Positions 33,404-45,799 of a stretch of DNA of 64,000 bases are shown piece after piece. Both the position numbers and the translations under genes were made by a program. Under the pieces are notes generated by a model. The model searched no databases. It saw only the letters and a list, made by a program, of their open reading frames with translations, and had not been told where the DNA came from. The stretch's first letter is position 1, and every line of letters starts with the position of its first letter. The stretch spans positions 10,457,001-10,521,000 of the forward strand of contig JAPYXD010000698.1 of assembly GCA_030998225.1 (NCBI GenBank). Reading direction: 5' to 3'. The DNA is from Diplolepis rosae. Its lineage: Eukaryota; Arthropoda; Insecta; Hymenoptera; Diplolepididae.

Positions 33404-34057
33404 CTCTCTAAACCTGAATCAGTGAAATAGTCACTGATTATATCAGTGAAAATATATCATCTGATGAATCAGTGCCCTGCTTTGATTTCACTACTCTCTA
33501 AATTTGAATCAGTCAAAATCTACTGATTATCAGTGAAAATTGACTGATTCAAATAGCTAAAAAGAGGTTACTGTAAATCAGTCAAATTTCATTGATTATT
33601 TCAGTGAAAATTGACTGATTTTACAGAGAAAAATATGTTTTCACTGATGAATCAGTGGAAAGGCCAATCAATGATTCAATCAGTGAAAATTTGACTGATT
33701 CAGATTTAGAGAGTAAGGAATCAGTGAACGCGTCTCGTAAACATAACTTTTGAATTCGCGAATTCAAAACTTTCATCTACACTTTACTGATTTATCGTCC
33801 CTTAAAAGTAATAATAATTACGTAATTTCATTTTAGTGTTGTTTAGCTTAAAATCAACAAGTTCATCGATCGTTAAAATATATTGCTGGTTTTATCGCTC
33901 CCACCTGAAGCTTTCACTGATTCAATAAGTGAGTTCAATCTATTTCACTGATTCATCAGTCGAATTTCACTGATTCTCAGTGAAAGACTTATAGCTGCTG
34001 CCATCAGCGAATAGTCACTGCGAATCAGTGGCCGTTCACTGATTCAGGTCTAGAGAG
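33404..34057. mobile_element. CTCTCTAAA palindromic MITE, copy 2
   Basis: Ends CTCTCTAAACCTGAATCAGT and (complement) CTCTCTAGACCTGAATCAGT with TA on both sides (33402-33403, 34058-34059). It contains a younger copy of its own family at 33494-33713. Confidence 0.8.
33494..33713. mobile_element. CTCTCTAAA palindromic MITE, copy 3, nested in copy 2
   Basis: 220 bp with ends CTCTCTAAATTTGAATCAGT and (complement) CTCTCTAAATCTGAATCAGT, TA on both sides. It is nearly identical to the 27753 copy. Confidence 0.85.
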
Positions 34058-34124
34058 TAAGATATAGATTCCTATATAGTTTTCCATATAATTTCCCATA
34101 TAGTTTCCTACATGACATTTTTAA

Positions 34125-34746
34125 CCCTTAGCTGCCACACTGGGGTCTTTCGTGAAAAGGCCTCAAACTTTTGGAAATTCTCCCGCTTAATGCCCGAAAA
34201 TCGAGTTTGTGTTGCTATTTTGTTTTGAAATGATATTTATAAAATATCTGATGTATTTTTGTTTAATAAAGTCTCTTTTGTTCATAACTAAACTATTTTT
34301 AATAATATATGTTAAAAAATAATGTTTATGTCCTAAACATGCAGTTTCGAAAAACGACTAAAAATCTCACTTTAATTTCGCAAAATAAATACGTTTTTTT
34401 AAGCGGAAACTATTCTACTATTTTTTTATTTAAAGCAATATATTTTAACAATATGTGACTAAAATTTTAGCTTCCAATTCTAAAAATTGATAAAGTTATG
34501 AATTTTTAAGTAAAAAAAGTAATTTTTCGGTGTTTTTTGCAAATTATATTTTTTTAAGCGTGTTAAATAATACAAATTTTGCAAGCCACATATATTACCT
34601 TACAAATTAATTGTTAAAGACTAACTACGAATTTTTTAATCTGAAATAACTAATTAGTTTGCTCAGAATTCATGATTATGTGGTTGGGGTCACGGACAAC
34701 CCAGTGTGGTCGCTATGATTGGCGCCAGAAGTGTGGCAGCTAAGGG
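34125..34746. mobile_element. piggyBac-type MITE
   Basis: A 17 bp perfect inverted repeat CCCTTAGCTGCCACACT with TTAA at 34121-34124 and 34747-34750. Subterminal CACACTGGGxT words are also mirrored. No protein is encoded. Confidence 0.85.
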
Positions 34747-34751
34747 TTAAA

Positions 34752-35600
34752 GGGGATTACAAGTTTAAACGTGAAAATTTTCGGAGTAGTTGACTTGGAT
34801 TTGTATAGGGTTCAGTCTCCGGAATTGTCTTTTGTCTACTCGGAAGAAAAATGACTTAATCTATGGTACAAAACCATTTAAAGATCCAAACGAAGCTATC
34901 CCAACTCCACATGAAAATCCCTGATTTACTCACAAAAGCGGGACTTTTATAGAGACTATTCAGAGTTTCTGAGATAAAACGAGGTTTTACACAGCTAGTA
35001 ACCCGTGCAATATATATCTTGAAATAAGGATAAGCATCTTGATAGTGAATCAGTACATATTTTTCTCTCTGTGTACATCAAAGCGCCTTTAATAGCATAC
35101 GAAGACAAATAAAAGTGTAAGACTCGTATCTGGTGAAAAGAGAGTATGTGTAGTGTGAAACGAGCCAAAGGTAGCATTAAGATCTAGAATGGTAGAAAGT
35201 CCCATTATAAAGGAACAGGATCGTAAAATCATAAAATGGGCTTCCGTAAAATGTACTGTAGCTTGTCACTAATGCCTTTTTCACGAGGATGAGCACCAGT
35301 CACAGTAAATCTCGTTTCGCGGCTCGTGGCACCCGCATGCACACATATAAAAATGATTCTCTAATCGATTGTCATATGTCACCTAGAGAAAAAAATAGGG
35401 ATCAAAATGTCACATTTTAACATCATGAATACTCTCTTTATCACTAAATTTATCACTTATTCTATTTTTAAACATTAAAATGATGATTAAACGATAAAAT
35501 ATTATTTTTACTAAGAATAGTAACATTTTGATGAAAATATTGACTTTGAAGTCCACTGATAGAAAAAACTTCTTCGGGATTATTAATTTATTAATTGGTG
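34752..35600. other. No recognised gene
   Basis: AT-rich DNA with a slightly GC-richer patch at 35260-35350. Short chance frames only. Confidence 0.5.
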
Positions 35601-35605
35601 ATTAA

Positions 35606-36303
35606 GGGGGGAGATACCTCTAGAACCCTTAAAAAAAGCAGTTTTTTTTCAATTTTATTCTGGGAGAATGAAAACGAAGCAAGTCCGGATTTTTTTGCAT
35701 ATATTAGAAGGCATTATTTAACTTCAAAAAAACAATTTTTTCATGATAGAAAAATACAAAATGGCGGAAATATGACGGATTCCGTTGATAGCGTCGCTGA
35801 TAACATTTTTTGCGGCCGTCAACTTCCTGGCTAGGTTTTTCATCTGAAACGATAAAAGAAAATTTTTTATAAATCGGGAAGCTTTTATCGAGTGCATAGC
35901 AGGGGGTTTTTGAGAATTTCGAAAAATTGGGTATATTTTCATGCGTTTCGTGAAAAAGTGCCATTTTTAGCCATGTTTTTTGACATGTAAATAGTTAAAC
36001 AACTGTAGAAATACTATTTTTTTCAAAAAAGCGCCCCACTACGCACTTGAATATAGAATTATCTATAAAATACCGTTTCATTCAAGTAAATCGGTTGAAT
36101 AGTTTGCTCGCAATCTTGACAGCCGGATAAAAAAAGGTAGTTTCGAGAAAACGAGCCTCAAAGTTTTTGTACATGAAAAAATATGTTCCATTCAACTTAC
36201 GGGTCATGAATGTTGGTGGATTATATTTTTGAATAGTTTTTCAATCGATTTGAGCAAAAAAAAAATTTTTGATTTTTTGAAAGTTCCAGAGGTATCTCCC
36301 CCC
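35606..36303. mobile_element. TTAA-flanked element with GGGGGGAGATACCTCT ends
   Basis: The ends GGGGGGAGATACCTCTAGAAC and (complement) GGGGGGAGATACCTCTGGAAC are next to TTAA at 35602-35605 and 36304-36307. The right TTAA is shared with the next element. The interior 'AATCGGTTGAATAGTTTGCT' and 'TTTCGAGAAAACGAG' resemble the interior of the 22536-23448 element. No coding capacity was recognised. Confidence 0.8.
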
Positions 36304-36940
36304 TTAAGGTAGTTCCTTCACGAAAATTAGACCTCAAGCAAAACTAGATAATTTTGCTTTCAAGAATAGCAATATTATTATTGAAGGGCTAATTTGAAAG
36401 AGGAAAGATTATTTTTCATGAAAAAAATTTGAAACACAAAAAAAATAATTTTATGAATAAATTTTATTTTTGCCCAAACTTATATTCTTATCGCTTCGAG
36501 CCAAATTTTTAAAAATGATGCGATTCTAATAAATCACTGTTAATTTTTTTAGGAAAAAGATTCTCTACAACTTGACCGTTTCCAATTTTTTAAAATGATT
36601 TTTTAATGGCTGAAATTATAAAAAAACAATTTTTCAAAACAACATTTTTATAAACAAATTGCTGTATTTGATAATAATTAATTCAATTTCAGAAATAGGA
36701 AACGGTAATGTTGTAGAGAATCTTTTTCCCAAAAAAATGAACCATGATTTATTAGAATCGCATCATTTTTAAAAATTCGTCTCGAAGCGATAAGAAAATA
36801 AGTTTGGGCCAAAAAAACATTTATTAATAAAATTTTTTTTTTGTGTTTCAAATTTTTCTCATGGAAAATAATCTTTTCTCTTTCAAATTAGCCCTTCAAT
36901 AATAATATTGCTATTCTTGAAAGCAAAATTATCTATTTTT

Positions 36941-37400
36941 TGATTTTTCTAAATCATTTCAGTCGATTATGTCGATCATTAGAAGAGTGTATCACTGTAT
37001 GTGATAACGGAACTCTACTATATAGCGGAGTGGAAGCGTTCCTTTTTTCACAGAAAGATGTCTTCAATAATTACAATTAAAAAATTCCATCTAGTCTTGC
37101 GAGACGTTACATTAATTCTGAATCATAGATTGATTTGGTCGATATAGTAGAGTTCCGTTATCACATACAGTGATACACTCTTCTAATGATCAACATAATC
37201 GACTGAAATGATTTAGAAAAATCAGAAAATAGTTCCCGGTTTATCCGTAGCCAAGATTGGCGTTAACAAGTTTCTGTGAGAAAAGTTGTGGAACCTCCGT
37301 AGCTCAGATGACAGAGCATTCGACCGGCAATCGAAAGGACCTGGGCTCGATACCCAGCGGAGTGGAAGCGTTCCTTTTTTCACAGAAAGATGTCTTCAAT
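36941..37400 (+). mobile_element. tRNA-derived retroposon with 14 bp target duplication
   Basis: The insert is flanked by AATTATCTATTTTT (36927-36940 and 37401-37414), the length expected from target-primed insertion of a SINE. It contains an inverted repeat of about 80 bp (36941-37023 against 37143-37226, with TTTCTAAATCATTTCAGTCG). It also holds a tRNA-like block (37293-37365) and a short tail with TTTTTT and TCTTCAATAATTA. The tail plus the tRNA 3' acceptor also occur at 37024-37075 as a direct repeat. So the insert looks like a SINE dimer or a SINE joined to a foldback. Confidence 0.65.
37293..37365 (+). tRNA. tRNA-like head of the retroposon (pseudo-tRNA)
   Basis: A cloverleaf can be drawn: D arm GCTC/GAGC, anticodon stem TTCGA/TCGAA with loop CCGGCAA (triplet GGC at 34-36), T arm CTGGG-CTCGATA-CCCAG. 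A-box (TAGCTCAGATGAC) and B-box (GGCTCGATACCC) Pol III promoter elements are present. The acceptor stem pairs only five of seven bases and position 33 is C rather than U, so it is unlikely to be a working tRNA. Confidence 0.6.
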
Positions 37401-37451
37401 AATTATCTATTTTTGTCTGAGGTCTAATTTTCGTGAAGGAACTACCTTAAT

Positions 37452-38515
37452 ACAAGTGCCGAATATGAATAATTGCATTTTTTAAATTTGTCTTAATTTT
37501 AAAAAAATGATTTTATTTTAAAATTGAAATGAGGGTTTGATGCAAGTGGATGGGAGATCCCCTGAGCTCGCGTATATGCATTAGTCGACCGTTATCGTCA
37601 AATAATATAATCTATGGAGTCTGCAATAGCGCATCGCGTTCTGCTATCAGCCAGCAATGCCATCCCCGTAATTATATGAAATTAACTAGACTCTTACCCT
37701 GCGCAGCTTTCACAGGAACCCTAATAGGAAGTGATGATTTGTGGGCGAACGTAATGCATTTTCTTGTTTTATGACTGCGGTGGCTCACTATGGCTTGCAT
37801 CCTTCCTACCAAGTCGTTTTCATTTACGTTGAGTGTATTATTTCATTCGTGGTTTTCAAAACTCCACCGCCAGAAACCTCAAAGCTTAAAGGGAATCTGT
37901 TCTGCGCTTTTAATTAGGAAATCCAAGACCAAAATATTATACATACCTTGTATATTTTGAAGTTATTACCTCTAAAGTTAAATTATATTTTCAAAAGTTC
38001 AGAATCGTAATACTTAATTTATTATATTTAAAATGATGATAATAACTACATGAATAGATTTAGCCTAATTGGCATTGGGCTAATTAACTATTTATTCTCT
38101 GTGTTTGTGATACTTTATTTTTAAAACTTTTTAATGATAATTAATTTGATGATATCTTCTCATTAAATGATGTTAAGATTGTGACCATCAAGACGAAATA
38201 TCAGGTACATAATTACTGACCTGAAAGCAGGCTTGAATGTCAATCGATTTGATTAATAAAGCCATTCGATCATGGCAATTATGCTAGAGGTTAACTAGAC
38301 ACACGAGCGCCCAAATATCGAACACCTTCCAACCATGTAAACGCTCCTTCATACACTATGTAATTTCAAAGTAGATGAGTATATTTGTGCCGGGTAACAA
38401 TGTCCACATCTAAGATCAATAAAATTTACTACTACTAAACAACAAGAGGAAATTATCTGGTATACAATACAATTAAAATGAACAATAAAGATCCCTAATT
38501 ATACCGGAATATTTT
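37452..38515. other. Unique stretch, no gene called
   Basis: Balanced composition at 37540-37900 with a 74-codon frame (37550-37774) lacking motifs; AT-rich after that. Possible conserved host non-coding DNA. Confidence 0.4.
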
Positions 38516-38519
38516 AACG

Positions 38520-39993
38520 TCGCTCTCTGATCTGTTAGGACTTCACGCTTCGCGCTCGGTCTTATGTTCTTCGCATAAATTTAAGTTTATTTTTTGTAAT
38601 TTGATACTGAAGCACGAGTCAATTTTATAATATTGTAAATGTGAATTACATTTTTTCAAAGCTACTAAATTTGATTTTGATTTCAAATCAAATTCAATTA
38701 TGCACTTCAACGCTTATTTTTTATTAGAAAATGTCCTATTGAAAATTTGTAGACCTCATTCAGGCGAATAATTTTCTATCTCAACATTTTTATCATAAGT
38801 CACATATTTTGTTTGAAAAATTGAATTTTTTAAATTTAATCGTGTTTTTTGGAAATGCAACGAAAAATATACATTATATCAGAAGCTGTATAGGATCAAA
38901 TTTTTAGACCTTACTGAAGTGAACAATTTTGCATTCTTGCATTTTTTTCGTATTTCACATATTATGATTACAAACTTGAATTTTCGATTTTTAAAAGTAT
39001 TTTTTTCCAATTAAAATGAAAAATATACATCTTATAGAAAAATGTTGTAATTTGAATATGTAAATCTTTTTGCAGTAAACAATTTTGTGTCATAACTTTT
39101 TTATCGTATCTCGTATAGTTTAACTGACAAATGGAATTTTTCACATAAAACTAATACCTTTTCAATTATGATAAGAATGTAAAAAATTTGAAATATATTC
39201 TCATCGTAATACTCGCGCTTCACGCTCGGTTTTTTACTTTATATCGATTTGGGCCACATTTTCATTTAAAAAATTTGTAGATATTTTTGAAATAAACAAT
39301 TTTGTTTCTCAATATTTTTTCTGTATTTCGTATATTTTGGCAGGAAAATTGAATTTCTGTTTTTCATAAAACCGTTTCTGATGAATAAATAAAAAGATAT
39401 AACTCTTATAAAGAGATAGTCAAAAGCTAATTTGTATTAGATGTTTTTGAAACGAAAAATCTCTTACTTAAAATTTTGTTTGAATCTCGCACAGATTTAA
39501 TGCAAAATGGAATTTTTCATGTTTAATAACGTTTTTTACATTTTCATTGATAAAAAAAAAGATATAACTTCTATGAAAAAATGGTCAACACCAAATTCGT
39601 AGATCTCTTTGAAATAAACAATCTTGTTTCTAAAAATTTTTGCGTATCTCATATATTTTGGCGGGAAAAATGAATTTTTGATTTTTGCAAAAACGTTTTT
39701 TATTGATAAAACCAGAACCATTGGTCCTTTGCAATTGGTACCTTTCCAATCCTCTTTTCTTTTTGCGCTCTCAAAAGGTGTACCAAATTTAAATTCAATC
39801 CGATAATTATTTTAAAAGTTATCGTGCTTACAGACGATGAAAACGACAACTACAGCGACAAGAACAACGACAGACAGACACTGTCGTCAAACCATTTTTT
39901 CTTAGTCAGGGCGTCTCAAAACGTCGAGATTTTATGAGAATTTAAAATGTCATTTTTTAGATAAAACCAATATCTTCTCATATGATAAGAATG
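38520..39993 (+). repeat. Diverged third copy of the GC-palindrome element
   Basis: Shares CACGCTTCGCGCTCGGTCTT, TTCGCATAAATTTAAGTTTA and the closing block with GTCTCAAAACGT...CTTCTCATATGATAAGAATG. The direct repeats inside are expanded and diverged. It lacks the TTAA-flanked MITE seen in the other two copies, so that MITE arrived on the lineage leading to them. Confidence 0.7.
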
Positions 39994-40015
39994 TAATAAT
40001 AATCTATAATAGATA

Positions 40016-40398
40016 CACTCAGAAAAAATATTTGATTGAATCAAAAAAATTATTTATTTGAAACACTTTCTTTGATGTATAAAGAAATGTTTTGCTTTAA
40101 TGAAACCAAATTTGTTTGATTCAAATAAAATATCTTTGGACTAAATAAATATTTGTTCGGATCAAATCAATTTTTGCCTTAAATCAAACAAATTATATCT
40201 TTGACCATATATCAATGCATTAATTTCTTTGTTTTGAAGAAAAATTAATTTGATTCAAACAAATATTTATTTGGTTCAAAGATATTTTGTTTGAATCAAA
40301 CAAATTTTATTTCATTTGAACAAATCATTTCTTTAAATCAAAGAAAGTCGTTCAAACAAATCATTTTCTTTGATTCAATCAAATCATTTTTCTGAGTG
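40016..40398. mobile_element. Palindromic MITE, TA-flanked
   Basis: 383 bp with ends CACTCAGAAAAAATATTTGA and (complement) CACTCAGAAAAATGATTTGA, TA on both sides. It is composed almost wholly of TTTGATTCAAACAAAT-like words, so the element is internally repetitive as well as palindromic. Confidence 0.85.
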
Positions 40399-40401
40399 TA
40401 T

Positions 40402-42905
40402 ATTTCACAATTGAAATTTGGCATGATATATCTAATCGCAAAATGATTCAATAAAAAAGATATTGATAACCGAATTGGGTAGTTGCCAGGTATGGAAAAT
40501 AATTTAACATAAAAGCGAGGGTAATTTTCAGATGCAAATAATGAAAATCGACTATAAATACGACACCAAGTCGAATGTCGATAGCTAAAATCACGTAATA
40601 TGGAATGCGAATTTATTCTCGGCGACACTATTAGGGTACGAGATCATTGTTATGCGAGGAGTTAGGTAAATCTATTATTCAGATAGTCCTGCAAGCTATC
40701 TGAGTCTGAACCTCCATTGTAATTCCTTGGGAACTGATTTCCATATCAATGAGTGCCACGTTCGACCACTGGTTGCCAAAATTACAATTCAATGTCGCAT
40801 TTCTAAAATCGCCTTTTGATAGATTTTGTTTTCACGAGTTATTGGCATCTGGCAGAAAAAGCATTAAAACTTTCTACACAAAAAATTTGTCTTTTTTGTT
40901 GCACGTTAAGTTTTTAATATTTGAAGAAATTTTGAATATTTTTAGACTTAAGATCACTTAATTAAAAGTCTTTTTGCTACAAGAGTACTTGATATGAGAG
41001 AATATTGAGGATGCAAAGGTAGAAAATATTTAATGTCAGAGGCTACAAGGTTTGACGGCAATAAACTAGGGAAACGACAAAGAGTCCAAAACCCTACCTC
41101 TAGGGCACAAATCACAGTGCGGCAGGGGACCACGATTCGTGTTTTAACTCGGATTACACATAATTCCGTATTATCACTAGTCAATTCGTTGCAATTATCG
41201 CTTTATACATCTACAATTCTACAACCATGCATCACTGTTTTTCACACAACGTTAAACATAGAATGAACACAAATTCAGACACTCTGAAATGTGCCTATAG
41301 TTAAATATTTAAAGTTCTTAATTGAGTTTATCAATAACATATATACTATATAATAGAAATTCCTTTGTTCTGAAGAAATTCTCATTTAATATGAATCATG
41401 TTCATGCAATAACTCGGGCAATAGCAACTTTCAATAAATTACAATCGATATCATAGATACTTCATACTTGACTGACATTCGAATTTTCAAATTATTAATA
41501 TGCCTTCCAGCTCAAATTTTAATTCATTGGTGACATTATTAACGATAACTATTAAATTCATGAGCTTAATTCAGTGAACCTCTGAACCAATGATGATTAC
41601 ATTGTTTATAATTTCCATAGAAATGTACCCTTTATGGAAATGTGTCTTTACAATAAAATACAATAAACACTAATAATGCAACAATTTTAGTTTTCTGAGG
41701 AAAAATTATAGTTTCTTGTAAGTTTGAGTGCAACTTTCAAGTATTTTTAACTATTTTCTGAAAAGATGTGAATCTTTTTTGAAAATGCAGCTATAATTTG
41801 CAGAAAATTGTATTAAAATTGGTAAAATACTAAATTTTTCTACTAGAATTTCATGAGTTTCACCAAATTTCACCAAGCAACCATAAAATCTTGAAAAAAA
41901 TTTAATTTTTGATATTATTGTGGATTATTGTAATTTTTTGTATTTTATTGTAAAATCAAATTTTAACCAGGGGCGTTCAAAATTGATTTTAATTTATTTC
42001 ATAAAAACAAAATATCTTTTAAAATCATATTTTGTTTTTAATGTAATTGAACATGTGTTTTAAAATGATTATACATGACTTTAAGCTTAGATTATCAATT
42101 CATCACTCTCTTGTTATTTTATGCAGAATAATTAATTGCGTTACCCTCCGGAACAAATAGAGAAACTCTGGCCAAGTATAATGAATAAAAACTGGTATAT
42201 TTAATAAATGTTTGAAAAATATGACAGAAAAATATGATTTCTTTAATGTGTTGCTTTATATAGAATATAATCAATGCAATTTATTTTGTTTATAAGAATT
42301 GAAAAAGTTTAATAAGTTCAGAAAATCCTGCTTCTAGGTATGTAATCCAACAAAAGAAAATATCACGGTGCGTGTCAATTTCCAAAGGAACATCTTAAAG
42401 CGATAAGGAGATGGTGTGGCTTATATTACAAAGTTGGTAGAAGATAAGAATCACACCTTTGCGAAAAGTAAGCTCGTTCAAGAAAATTCGGTTGGTTAAC
42501 GTCTCCATTACACTTTTCCCCTTAATCCTTCAATAAAAGCGAAGTGACTCAGGGAATCTCATACTTGACGTAATTTTTCCAATTATGTGAGATATTCTCT
42601 TACTCTCAGAAGATTTTAATTTACCTCTTGTATCCCACTACATTTATTTCACATTTCAAACGATTTAAAAGGCAAAAAATTTACAAAATTAAATCAATTT
42701 CAGTGACTTTTTTGTGCGTAATTTTTCTAAAAATTATAAAATACCAAATAGAAAAAAAATTAACTAGATCCAAGAGCATAATTAGTTGATTTTATCTAAC
42801 AAATAAATTGGCTTAATTTAAGTGAATTTTACATGGATAAAGTAACTCCTTTTTAGAATTAGTGAGTCCCACTCAGATTAAATCGATTTTGTTGTTGAGT
42901 AGTGA
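40402..42905. other. No recognised gene
   Basis: AT-rich unique DNA. Open frames at 40338-40628, 40749-40961 and 40954-41266 (both strands) have no motif. No bounded repeats were found. Confidence 0.5.
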
Positions 42906-42911
42906 TAATTA

Positions 42912-43145
42912 GGGGAGAACGGAGTGGAATGAAACACCGGGGTAAGACGGGACGGTAAATTTTCACGTAAATTATCGAGGTTTTAAGATTTATCTTTTTA
43001 GAAATGGGTAGAAAAAATGATCTTGCGTTTCTCAAGAAATGTAAAAAGTGCATAATATAATAAGAATAATCTCAAAACCTACATAATTTACGTGAAAATT
43101 TACCGCCCTGTCTTACCTCGGTGTCTCATTCCGCCCCGCTCTACT
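42912..43145. mobile_element. Palindromic MITE with GGAATGAGACACCG words
   Basis: The left arm GGAGTGGAATGAAACACCGG and the right arm (complement GGGCGGAATGAGACACCGAG) continue with GGTAAATTTTCACGTAAATT on both sides. The loop is about 80 bp. Immediate flanks show no certain duplication. Confidence 0.75.
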
Positions 43146-43164
43146 CTATATGCTCTTGGATTAA

Positions 43165-44663
43165 GGATGTAGTCTCGTGTTCGAGCTTCGAAAAATCGAT
43201 TTTTTCTACATTTTTCACAGTTGAAAACGATGCCTATGAAGAAACGGAAAGTTTAGTCTATGCACCAAGCATAGCTGATTAACCCTTTAACGCCCAGATG
43301 TGCAGAATTTTCACGTTGATTACAATGTCGTACCATTTATAGAAAAAAGATGAAAAAGGATCGGAAACTCCATATCCTAACGTTTTTGGATCGCTCTTTC
43401 GAATGGCACAGTCAGAATTCTCAAAAAATGACGCTAAACCTTTTATTTTCCCAAAAATACCCAAAAAGCGCTATTTTTGGGGTACGATTTTTTTTTTAAA
43501 TTTAAATTTTCACTATGTTCCCGACACTTAGGCAACTTCTAACTTATCAGAAACGTGTTCTCGAGACTTGTACTTTTAAAATATGCATTGAAATATTTTG
43601 TTTTTCTTTGTTCTCTAATTCAAAATGGCGTCTGGACGTTTGAAATTTTTTGAAATTGAGAATATTGATCCTATTTCGGATTTTGCAGGTTACTTCGTAG
43701 TGTGATCATACAAATAAGTTATTACGAGTTTTGTCTCACCGATTGTGATTGGCGGAAACAATATTAGCTCATAAAATTAAAATCCAAGATGGCGGCTACC
43801 ATGAAACTAGTAGAAATACGTATATTTCGAGTTTTATCACAAACAAGGATGGTGTAAAATTTTCCAATTAGCAATCTCATAGGTTTTAGTCATCACTAAA
43901 TTCGAATCTTAGGTGAGCTTTTAGAAATTTAAAATGGCTGATCCAATATGGCGGACCCGTTATGTAAAATTTGATATTCCTGAAATAAAAAAATACTGCC
44001 GCATTCTACGCAAAATATAAAATCAAAATTATTCTTGATGTTTTGTTGATTACAAGAGTTGTTTTGGAGAAAAAAATTCCTAAATTATGAGGCTTCCCGA
44101 AATTATTCGAAATTTGAGTATGTATGACAAATCGACATTTATGGATTTTTATGGTAAGATAGAGTATCAGAAAATACAAAATGCAGGCGAATTTACTAAT
44201 TCCCCAACATTTATTAGTGTCTCTTTCACACCCTACCATTTATCTATAAATGTTCATCTACCTCTATAGCATAATTAGTAAGTTACACCAGCATCAGAAT
44301 GACATATTATTATAAGTAAGTTTCATGTATGATTCATACGAACATTATTTTATGAAATATTAGCAAAGTCTGAGACAAAAAATATATATATATATATATA
44401 TGTAAATTTCGAATAATTCTGCACATCTGGGCGTTAAAGGGTTAATGTAACTATACATTTTTAAAAAGAAGTCTAAAATCAAAACTTTAAGCGCATGTTA
44501 CTCGAGACAACATTTTTTTAAGCGGCGCGGGTGATTAAAACAATTCTATCCAACATGTCAATAAAAACATGTGAAAAAAAATGAAATGATTGTATTTTAT
44601 ATTGTTATAAAAAAAAATCCTGAAATAAGCTTCCGAAACGCGCCTGAACACGAGACAACATCC
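43165..44663. mobile_element. TTAA-flanked element with GGATGTNGTCTCGTGTT ends
   Basis: TTAA at 43161-43164 and 44664-44667. Ends GGATGTAGTCTCGTGTTCGA and (complement) GGATGTTGTCTCGTGTTCAG. The piggyBac-type MITE at 43283-44441 occupies most of it, so the original element was only about 340 bp. Confidence 0.75.
43283..44441. mobile_element. piggyBac-type element, non-autonomous
   Basis: A 27 bp inverted repeat starting CCCTTTAACGCCCAGATGTG with TTAA on both sides (43279-43282, 44442-44445). Length 1159 bp. The interior has 'AAATGGCG' and 'AAGATGGCGGC' words but no transposase frame. A (TA)n run lies at 44378-44402. Confidence 0.85.
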
Positions 44664-44669
44664 TTAAAT

Positions 44670-45410
44670 GAATTTCATTTTCCGTGTATGGAACTGTGGT
44701 AGATCTAAGTTGGAGACCTTAGAAACAAAGGTCAGTTTGAAGAAAAAGAAGCAGACCTTCTAAGAAATGTTATTAAGCAAGATATTGCTGGGAACGCATT
44801 AAATTTGCAGGGTTTTGTCGCAAAACAACAACCGCGGGGTCGCAAAATATTCTGCAACGTCTTTTCCATCGTAACGACGTCGTAAACCTAATTCGCGGCG
44901 TGGTAACCGATCCCACCCACGGTCGTTGGGAAATTACCCGTTTAATGTTCTGGCTTTACTAACTCGAATTGGATACCGCGTTTCTAGCGAAACGTGGCTA
45001 GCTCGTACATATATAGTCTAGCTATGTATACCCCATAACGGACGACTTAGCAAACCCAGCCGTCATGTATTATGATACGCGACGTCCGTCTGCTCGATCC
45101 AAATGTGTTCTCCTTCCCTTCTCTTCCTCCATCAGTTCTCAACCAACGCCACACTACCATTTAATTAGAAATATTGAATACAAAAGCCTTCTGTAGCCTT
45201 CATGAATTCAAACTTTGTCCAAAAATGAAGGAAACTTTCAGTCGGGGATTGAATTTCAACCGATAAATTCTACTTTACAAACAAGCGTATGAATTGTGCT
45301 GCTTTGACGGCTTTCTTGTTGATAGTACAAATTTTGAAAAAGAGATGCTTTTAATGTGCGAATAAGTATTTTTAATTATCACTTTCTTTATACGATTATT
45401 CCTAATTAAA
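44670..45410. other. Balanced-composition unique stretch
   Basis: 44790-45180 has higher G+C, many CpG and no repeat signature, in contrast to its surroundings. It looks like retained host sequence (enhancer, promoter or untranslated exon). No open frame of note. Confidence 0.4.
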
Positions 45411-45414
45411 ATAG

Positions 45415-45665
45415 TTTACAGAATATCCTTCCGGAAATTTTGCGAAACATAGCAAAAGACAATAAAGAGAATCTGTTAACTTTGTTTAGTATAAATTTTG
45501 CAAAAAATTTCGTTATAGAATGTAAAACTGAAAAATGTATCGACAATTGCAGTTAAATGAATAATATGTTCACTAAAACTATGTTGATAGATGTTCTTTA
45601 TGTCTTATGTTATATTTTATAAATTTTCAGAAAAATATTTTGTAAACTAAAAAGTTATCTTACAC
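45415..45665. repeat. Diverged foldback repeat family, copy C
   Basis: The clearest copy of the family. The left GTTTACAGAATATCCTTCCG and the right (complement GTTTACAAAATATTTTTCTG) form an imperfect palindrome containing GACAATAAAGAGAATCTGTTA. Confidence 0.6.
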
Positions 45666-45799
45666 GAGTTTATGCAGAAATTTGGTCCCGTTGTTCGGTT
45701 GATCCGTGGCCTTGAGCCATATAATTAACAATAATATTGCATTTCAAGAAAATATAATGTATTTACCTTTATTGTGAGACACCTCAGTAAAGTTAAAAT

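Larger units (their letters stand above)
33336..34118. mobile_element. Outer palindromic MITE (ATGTAGGAAAC arms)
   Basis: The left arm 33341-33388 (ATGTAGGAAACCATATGGGA, AATTACATGGGAAACTAT) and the right arm 34071-34118 are inverted copies. Between them lies the CTCTCTAAA element at 33404-34057. Confidence 0.7.
36308..37446. mobile_element. GGTAGT-family MITE carrying a tRNA-derived insert
   Basis: Ends GGTAGTTCCTTCACGAAAAT on both sides with TTAA (36304-36307, 37447-37450). Body as in the 53254 copy, interrupted by the 460 bp retroposon at 36941-37400. Confidence 0.8.

Noticed and set aside
37293..37365. Functional tRNA-Ala(GGC) gene
   Set aside because: Acceptor stem is incomplete, position 33 is C, and the block sits in a retroposon with target duplications; kept only as a tRNA-derived head.
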